Origin: Cunninghamia lanceolata
Lineage: Eukaryota; Streptophyta; Pinopsida; Cupressales; Cupressaceae
Assembly (NCBI GenBank): GCA_027924645.1
Contig: BSBN01000297.1
Location: 186,001-250,000, forward strand
DNA: 64,000 bases
Direction: 5' to 3'
Part shown: positions 57,116-64,000 of the stretch, one piece after another
How the letters are laid out: every line of letters starts with the position of its first letter
Position numbering within the stretch: position 1 is the first letter of the stretch
Translations under genes and position numbers: made by a program
Notes under the pieces: model-generated
What the model was told of the DNA's origin: nothing
What the model saw: only the letters and a program-made list of their open reading frames with translations
Database searches by the model: none

Positions 57116-58541
57116 TGTAATGCCCCCTTCTTAGCCCATGCAAAGAGATGGAGTGATTAGCCTACTCCAAGGTTCTCGTAGGTTCTCATAGGCTAATAGA
57201 TGTGGTTAGGGAACCTTTTGTGGTCGTTATTCCGGGACTTACTATTTATAGTAAGTCGGGCAGGGGGTATCAGGTGGCGTTGGCCAACTTTCTATTTTTA
57301 GACTGCCAATTGGAGCACCTAGCACTTTGCAATTGGACTTCGAGAATGACCAAGGGATTATATGTCGAAGTATAAATTCAATTAAATATTTAACTTATAA
57401 TATTTAATTGGTTAAGGTTACTTTAATTTATTAAAGTAACTTTATGTTTTGAAGTCAAGTTACAACTTAAGGTTGTTGCTAGGTACTTGGGCGCTCCATG
57501 AGGGGACAAGGGGTCAATATTCAAATTTAAAATTATTATCTTTTCCCTCCTTGGGCGTTGGAGCCAAAGGAATATAAAATGCATTTTGTGACTTCATTTG
57601 AAGCTCTCTCTTTGGAAAAATATGTTTATGGAGCAATCTTGAAGCTTGGCTTTGGGGTTTGGACTGGAGTTTTGCACAGACGGAAACCTCTGTGAGACTA
57701 CCTTCTTCGTGCTTGAGAGACAGCATCAGGAAGGGTTGCTGGGAGCTTCATACAAAGGGGCATTGCTTGTGCTTCTAATGATATTACTTTGATGGAATTT
57801 CACTATGACAATATATCTGATTTTGGAGCAGCTGATATAAGGGTTTAGAGGACAGATTTCAATGGTTTGAGGTGATTATTGGCACATTGGACAACATTCA
57901 TGGCTGGCCGTACCATTGCATGACAGGGCCGTACTACTTGCTGGGAATTTTGTGGGGTTTTTTATGCTTATTTCCCATCCTACCTAGTCGCCATCACCAA
58001 ACAGCAGCATACATGAGATTATAGCAATGTTTTGAAGGAGATTGCATTGTTATTTGCCGATATATAGTTCCAGCTAGGTCGTACACTTCCAGGCGGGTCG
58101 TGGGTTTTCTTGAATGTGATTTATCCTCCATTTTGGGCTTCTATTTCACTCATCCATGGCGCCTAGGGTTAGGAATTACATTGCAGCAGCTGACTTGAAG
58201 GAGAACAATCATTTGACGATGTTTTGGTAATGATTTGTGAGCTTGTAATGTCGGTTCAGCTACTGCAGTCTTATGAAGTTGGAAAACATGAAATGGGTAT
58301 GCATCAGTAATTCATTTTACATGATTCTATGATCTGGGTCTTTGTTCGTTTATGCATTAGGGTTATAGTTTTTCTGGGTTTCAAATGCATGTTATATATT
58401 TCAATGTATTTGCAAAAACATTTACATGCAAAACACAAAACCCCTTCTGCAACTTCTGTCTAGTTCTGGAAGACCACAAAAACTAATAATAAATAACATA
58501 ATAAGAAATTAAAAAAATTACAACAAGGGCAGCGCATTACA
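57116..58541 (+). mobile_element. Solo LTR F (1426 bp) in element C integrase
   Basis: Starts TGTAATGCCCCC and ends GCGCATTACA, with an imperfect TSD GGTAC/GGGAC (57111-57115, 58542-58546). Integrase similarity stops and resumes at its edges (GYCNYVT-type continuation, then QQKAWVKWLHLGENCYNTTYHM). Related to LTR B by the start block and paired GGCCGTAC motifs at 57906 and 57927. Confidence 0.85.
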
Positions 58542-58546
58542 GGGAC

Positions 58547-59248
58547 TTAACGAACTATGTCACAAATCAACAAAAGCATGGGTTAAGTGGTTGCACCTTG
58601 GAGAGAATTGTTATAATACCACTTACCACATGTCCACCGGCATGACACCATTTATGGAACTATATAGATATGATGCACCAACCTTCACTAGTTTGGTGTT
58701 CACTAATAGTCATGTACCAGCAAATGGAGACTTTGTGGAGCATAACAAAGACATTTTGAGGCCTCTTACAGATCATTTGTAGTAGGCACAAAATTAGTAA
58801 AAGTTTATGCAAGCCAACACCTCACTGAGAGATCATTTGAAGTTGGAGATATAGTTTTTCTACGCTTATTGCCTTAAAGGCAAACTTCCATGAAACAAAG
58901 TGGAGCTGAAAAGCTCAAACCTCGCTTCTATGGACCGTACAATATATTGTGGAGAGTGGCGAGGTGGCCTATGAGGTGGAGTTGCTAGCAAGCGATTGGA
59001 TTCAAAATGTTTTCCAAATGTCTTTCCTTAAAAAGGCACTTGGACAACATGTTGCCCTATTAGCTAATATGCCACCCTTGGATGATGAAGGGAAACTTGT
59101 ATTGGTCCTAGATGGCATTATTGACACCGAGGCGAAGAGATTGAGGAATAGGACCATCACAGAATACTTGGTCTGTTGGAGGAGCCTACCAACGGAGGAT
59201 GCTACTGCAGAGGGGCCAAAGATACTTGAACATCCAATGTTGCATTGA
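58547..59248 (+). pseudogene. Element C integrase C-terminus and chromodomain
   Basis: QQKAWVKWLHLGENCYNTTYHMSTGMTPFMELYRYDAP continues the integrase. Frameshifts follow near 58780-58940. The open stretch 58949-59248 has GEVAYEVELLASDWIQNVFQMSFLKKALG and a chromodomain EYLVCWRSLPTEDATAEGPKILEHP, where the conserved Trp after DAT reads Ala. The chromodomain would bind heterochromatic histone marks. Confidence 0.85.
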
Positions 59249-59280
59249 TTGTGGGCAAGTAATTTTAGGAATGACAAAAT

Positions 59281-61965
59281 TGTAATGTGTAATGTCCCAC
59301 CCCTTTCTAAGACCCAATTTTTTCGGTTTTCTGTGGTTTAGTTGAACCTAATGCGTTTTGTGTTTTTTATCATAACATAGAGCTTCTTTGCATACATGTA
59401 CAACTCAGAAATAACGCACATGAACAGATGCTTAGAAGAGATAGTAATGCATTGTAAATCATTTATGAACAATACCCATGTGTGTAAATGACAAATACAT
59501 CAAATAATGGACATAGCCATATTGCTGATATGGTGAGTACAGGTCTGTGACAGTAGCTCAGAATTCACAAATCATTCCACACTTATCAAACCCTAGATAG
59601 TTACAACAACAACATGAATAGCAATACAAATGATAGTTTTGACGCCTTATATGAAGATCTAGAACCACCAAAGGGTTCGGATATTGGTGATGATGGAACC
59701 ATGTCCTCTTCTCAAGCTGGTACGGCCACGACTGGTATGAACAGCAACAATAAACACATCTAAAACCCTCTCAAAGTCTTCAAATCTGTTCGTTGTATGC
59801 TGATATCCCACTGAAGATACTCCACGCCAAAATGATGTTTTTTTCTCTTTAAAACATGCCCAAAAACCCCATAAAATGGTACGGCCTGTCTGGGACTTGG
59901 TACGGTCAGATTGGGGTGATAGAACCCCCACAAAATGCCTTCAATCCTCAAACAAATCTCCGCAATAGACTCTTGAATATCTCACTCAAAATACCATGCC
60001 AAAAAACTGATGTTTCTTCAATAGAAGATCCTCCGCAACAAGCTCCAAACCTGTCAATGAAGCACAAATTGCACCCTCTGAATGAGAATGCCCTTGGGAG
60101 ATCTTTCACTCTTGCAAGCACTCTCCAAATGCAAAGGTTTTCATCTTCCCAATGGCTGGATTTCTTCACAAAACCCTGGTTTGCTCCAACAACAATTTCT
60201 TTCACAAAATATCCAATCATACAAATGAGCATGAAAACTCCTCTTTTATTCTTCCTTTACTTTTTCCCCCCAATGCCTCATTTGGGTATTAGATATTTTA
60301 ATATTATTTTAACTCTCATGACTTGAGCGCCCAAACCAAGGTAAATAAGACTATCAATTATTAATATATCTCAAGTCTTCTTATATTAATAAAGTCATTT
60401 TATCACTATATACTTTAAGTTAAATATTTAATTTAACTTAAGCCAATTATCGCGACATTAAAATAAATGTCTGAACGTACTCCAAACTGGAATTTCGAAG
60501 CACCATTGTGATCACCAATTAGGAAAGAGCACATTCCAAGTCGGACCAATCAACTTGCAACTGATCCTAATGCACTTACTAAAAATAGTAAGTTTGACCT
60601 CAAGGCCACAAAAATACTCCAAAAAAAGTCAGAACGGAAATCCCGCCAAGGTAGAAACCAAACTCCATGCCAACCATGCTGACTAAACCCCACAATGATC
60701 ACCCGACATGGATCCTCTAACCATCCTCGTTAGTCTACGAGAACCCGAATAGTAGACTAACCCATAGTTGTGCTGCTTAGGAAAGGGACATTACATAATG
60801 TCACCTTTTCATTGAGTTAGCACATGTGGGACCCACAAGCCCATTTCTATACTTCTCAATGGGCAAGGAGTGATTGCTAGAGAAGTATTTATTGGTGATG
60901 ATTGGTTTCGTTAATTTGTACCTGGTATTTTTATGAGTTTTGGACTATTTCCTATATTTTGGGGGGCATTTCCTAAATTTTAGTAGGTCAGTTGCAGGCA
61001 GGACCCTCACCATTAGTCTCCTCATGGGGGATTTACCCTAAGGGGACCTCTTTATTGTTGACATTGTGTGTGCCATTGGAAATTTTAAGTGTGCATGTCT
61101 GTTATAAGTGCCCTGGGGAAAATTTGTTCCTTTTTCTTAGGGGCTTTTGGAGGGTTACAAAGAATAGGACCATGTCATACAGCCTATCATTGGATTTGAG
61201 TGTGAATTAGTTGTTCATAATGCTTCATCTTAGGTCTTTCTAGCAAGTGGTTCTCAAGCTATGATTGATTTAGGGGTCAAGTTCATTGGCTACTTGGGCA
61301 ATTTAATGTTATTACACTAGTGCCATGTTATGTGGTACTTGATTATTAAGTGATATTAGTATCATATCAAAATAATAATAAGTGATATTAGTATCATATC
61401 AAAATAATAATAATCTTTATTAATTTCTGTTGACACTTGGGCTAGGCGCCTAGGGTTCGAATTATGTCAATGAATAAATAGAGGAAGCCCAACCTTGAGA
61501 GAATCAATCTATACTTATTTCACATTATTTCAGACCTAAAGAGGGCAGCTAAATTAGGTAGCACTCATCTACCAATCAAAGGATAGAACCCTTTTGGTTT
61601 CTTGTGGGCAAATTCATTCAAGGATTGTATTGAGCTGAAAGGATTCTTTTTCTATTGGCAGGCTGATTTGTGGGGCGGCTGAAGCAACATTATACAGCAG
61701 CATCAGTTCTGATTTGGTGAAAGTTCGTCCACCAGGGACTTGATTTCTAATAAGTTCCACCTTGTTATTATTCTATTGATGTAATCCAGCAGATTTTATT
61801 ATTATTATCCTATCGATGTACTCCAGCAGATTTTATAAATAAAATATAGCTCCAAGGTTATTGCTAAGGTTTACTTTGTTAGTATATTGCTATGGTACAT
61901 TGTTCTTTCCTTACTAGCATCATTCTAGTTTTAAAAATTTTAAAAATAACGTAGAGGGCATCACA
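59281..61965 (+). repeat. 3' LTR of element C, interrupted by solo LTR E
   Basis: Pieces 59281-59287 (TGTAATG) and 60801-61965 join across LTR E to give TGTAATGTCACCTTTTC, the true LTR start, and the whole is 1172 bp. It ends GGGCATCACA at 61965. Confidence 0.9.
59288..60795 (-). mobile_element. Solo LTR E (1508 bp) inside the 3' LTR of C
   Basis: Ends TGTAATGTCCC at 59288 and GGGACATTACA at 60795, perfect TSD TAATG (59283-59287 and 60796-60800). Its right end read on the minus strand resembles the start of LTR B (TGTAATGTCCC...TAGTCTACTA...GGGTTC), so it lies on the minus strand. Paired GGTACGGCC / GGTACGGTC motifs at 59878 and 59899. No internal domain. Confidence 0.92.
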
Positions 61966-63250
61966 TGTTATTTGTTATAATTTATTAATATTGAAATTTC
62001 TATTAATTTTAATATTAAAATCTATGTTACCAAATTGGCTGGAAAATACAGCGTTTCTAGGTACGATTCATAACGGAATTGAGTACAGATCTAAATCGCC
62101 TATGGAATCAAACAAGGTCTGTATTTGGACAGTTAGAATTGTGTGGAAATACTGCAAGGCATACTTGAGCGATTCTAGGGTGGATGTAGTGATTTCAAAC
62201 CAATTCCAAATGGATTCCAATGTCGAGTGAATTTTTCAAGGTTATTTTTATTTTTAATTTTGATAGGTGAAAGTGATGAAACACTAAATGGCAGCCCCCA
62301 AACACTAAACAACCAGCATATTATACATTTAGTGTGTTGATCGAGTTGCAGCAACAATGAACAACGAATGGGGAAAGGAATTAGGGCAGCAAGTAGTCAA
62401 GAAGTTCATCTGCAGCAAACAATCAACAACTCAACATTTAACAAGTTATTACTCAACAACACGACTCACGATTCTGACCATTGAATATATTTTGGTGCTA
62501 GATTGATGTCCACAGGTCCAAAAGAAGGGGGCGAGGGATATGCCGGTAATGAGGAGGAACCACCAAATGTGCAGCAACTGTGGGTATATAAGGATTAGGA
62601 AGAATTCATCTTTATTTTAGGTGAGTGTTGGCCATCAATCCTGCTCTAACTAATTCTGACCTTGATTCCATCACTTGTTGAGCCACATTTTTTTGTCAAG
62701 GATTCCTTCATTGAGATCATTTTCTATTTGATTCTGTTAGTTGGTAACGATATATTCCTAAGTGATATATTTGTATTTCTAATATGAACTGTTTAACTTT
62801 TATATATTCAGGTGCCGTTTATATGTTTATTTTCTCTACATATTACGATGCCACATTTATGATGTTAGCTCTATATACATTATCATATATGTTTTACTTT
62901 AGCTTTATGTATAAATATTTATAATTTATTTATATTGTACTATTTTAGTTTTATGTAGATTAATATTAATATTATCATTAAATTATATTCAAATATGCAT
63001 ATTTATTATTTAGTTGTATGTTACTTCATAAAATACATTAATATTAATTTATTGACATTTTAGCATATTAATAATATTTATTTTTTATATTATATTATTA
63101 CTTAAATATAATGTTTATATGGTTTTTGTATGGACGTACCCAAAAAGTTCCCAACCTCAAAAAAATTTGTCGTACTAGCATACCATATCCACATACCCAT
63201 ACCTGATTTTGATTCCAATTTGACAACTTAGTTAAAAATTCAAAGTATTT
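61966..63250. other. AT-rich intron-like part of hAT O with transposon-end remnants
   Basis: No gene. At 63130-63215 the strings GACGTACCCAAAAAG, CATACCATATCCACATACC and CATACCTGATT resemble the right end of hAT N, so another element end may be buried here. A loose inverted repeat (ACACTAAAT ... ATTTAGTGT) lies at 62280-62340. The sequence 62900-63110 is strongly AT-rich. Confidence 0.45.
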
Positions 63251-63254
63251 TGTT

Positions 63255-63448
63255 TTAGGTGACAAAACCTTTGGTCAAGGTTTTACGCTTGGTGAATGGC
63301 CAAAATACCCAATAGACTATCTAGATGAGGCTATGGACAAGGCCAAAGAGGTTATCAAACATTTTTATGGAAACAAAAGGAAGAAAATATGAACCTATTT
63401 GGTGCAAAATTGACCAAAGGTGGAACAAGAAGCTCCACCAACATATAC
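63255..63448 (+). pseudogene. hAT O transposase, exon-3-like fragment
   Basis: After an AG acceptor-like TTTTAG the translated pieces PLVKVLRLVNGQNTQ, EAMDKAKEVIKHF-like and YEPIWCKIDQRWNKKLHQHIY match exon 3 of hAT H (PLVRVLRLVDGDKTP ... WEIIDRRWNNQLHQPIHAAGYF), with frameshifts. It is cut at 63449 by LTR P. Confidence 0.82.
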
Positions 63449-64000
63449 TGTAATGTCCCTTTTTCAAAGTGAATGAGATATGGAGCCAATTTTCACACTT
63501 GGCTATTTTTGTGAGGTATTTTGAGTGTGGGAGTTGGTTTGTCATATTTTTGTAGCCATTTTGGTGTAATCCATGCTAATAAAATAAATGGCCTTGAGGA
63601 GAAGCGACCCATTGGACTAGGTAAGGAGATATGGAAATGCTTGTTTTGTGATCTCTCTCTTTGAGGTGGACGACATGGCTTGAGTTTGCTTCATCATAGG
63701 AGCAAAAATCTTTCGGGGAAAAAATCAGCAAATCGAAAGTATAAGATTTTTTCAAAAAATCGTGAAAAAATCGGATTTCTAAATATATATATATATATAT
63801 AGAGTAATAAATATTAGATTAGAATATATTAATATTATTATATTAGAATATATTAATATTATTATATTAGAATATATTAATAATATAAATATTATAGTGG
63901 GCGGTAGGGCGGGCGGCTATCCACACTTTCAGTTGTGGATAGCCAGGGGCTTGGTCATTTAGTAACCATTGGGGAGTGAGTTGGCACCATAAGTGCCACG
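63449..64000 (+). mobile_element. LTR P, start of an LTR element or solo LTR running off the window
   Basis: Begins TGTAATGTCCC in the middle of hAT coding sequence. Its first 150 bases are related to solo LTR M (CCAATTTTC...CACACTT, GGTATTTTGAGT, GGTTTGTCATATTTTT). The other end is outside the window. Confidence 0.75.
63811..63890 (+). repeat. 24-bp AT-rich tandem repeat in LTR P
   Basis: ATATTAGAATATATTAATAT recurs with a 24-bp period about three times, preceded by a TA microsatellite near 63786-63800. Confidence 0.9.

Larger units (their letters stand above)
29133..61965 (+). mobile_element. Element C: Ty3/gypsy chromovirus, host of the nest
   Basis: 5' LTR pieces 29133-30240 and 38238-38304 (1175 bp together) and 3' LTR pieces 59281-59287 and 60801-61965 (1172 bp) are clearly the same LTR: both have ATGTGGGACCCACAAGCCC near the start and CATTGTTCTTTCC, CTAGCATCATTCTAG and GGGCATCACA at the end. 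The internal region is gag (38306-38627, 46257-46530), RT/RNase H (46530-47210), integrase (47212-47612, 56787-57110, 58547-58800) and chromodomain (58949-59248). Element TSD is imperfect (TTTTA against TGTTA). It carries insertions B, D, G, F and E. A gag-to-RT internal deletion and many stops make it inactive. Confidence 0.88.
28096..63448 (+). mobile_element. hAT transposon O, decayed, split by element C
   Basis: Left part 28096-29132 and right part 61966-63448 are collinear with the coding region of hAT H (51478-55458). The left part matches the end of its exon 1 and its exon 2, the right part matches its exon 3. The roughly 33 kb between them is retroelement C with everything nested in it. 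The break falls in the intron after the exon homologous to H exon 2. Its own TIRs were not found, and the right part is cut again by LTR P at 63449. Confidence 0.75.

Noticed and set aside
57116..58541. Full-length element at F, and likewise at E
   Set aside because: Each is bounded by one TG...CA unit with a TSD (F's has one mismatch), and host sequence resumes at once; no PBS, PPT or second LTR.

Overview
The window looks like a gene-poor, repeat-saturated stretch of a seed-plant nuclear genome, most likely a gymnosperm (conifer-type). The grounds are chromodomain-bearing Ty3/gypsy elements primed by initiator-Met tRNA, a Ty1/copia element with spliced hAT transposons beside it, an L1-type LINE with a CCHC ORF1, low GC and long intron-like AT-rich spacers. 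The species cannot be fixed from the sequence alone. I see no convincing host gene, tRNA, rRNA or CRISPR. Nearly everything recognisable is a transposable element, dated relative to its neighbours by target-site duplications (TSDs).

Left part. A Ty3/gypsy chromovirus on the minus strand (A, 1-8210) has both LTRs, PBS, PPT and a decayed gag-pol. After about 2.2 kb of unassigned DNA comes a solo LTR (M, 10406-13659, TSD CATTT) that was itself hit by a second solo LTR (L, 11719-13181, TSD GATTT). Next is a broken L1-type LINE (about 13670-18895) split by solo LTR J (16869-18706, TSD TTTTG). Solo LTR K (19646-21291, TSD TTGTT) and a decayed minus-strand hAT transposon N (about 24395-27545) follow.

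Right part is one large nest. An old hAT pseudogene (O) begins near 28100 and resumes at 61966-63448. It was split by a chromovirus (C) whose LTRs lie at 29133-38304 (interrupted) and 59281-61965 (interrupted). Into C went: gypsy B (30241-38232, TSD GGTAC), which carries a 1.25-kb non-autonomous hAT (I, TSD CTTAAGGG); unit D (38628-46251, TSD GTTAC), a 7.6-kb TG...CA unit with no LTR pair and a broken ORF of about 1,100 codons; copia element G (47613-56781, TSD ATAGT), which carries a nearly complete autonomous hAT (H, 51478-55458, TSD CTCTAAAT); and solo LTRs F (57116-58541) and E (59288-60795, TSD TAATG). Another LTR (P) starts at 63449 and runs off the window. The order O, then C, then G, then H gives four insertion layers.

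How the parts relate. H and I share terminal inverted repeats and ACTCG-rich subterminal arrays, so H is a plausible source of transposase for I. LTRs B, E, F and probably J belong to one superfamily (TGTAATG...CATTACA ends, paired GGCCGTAC motifs); M and P are one family, and K and L another. The least ordinary object is unit D, which reads like a giant protein-coding solo LTR.
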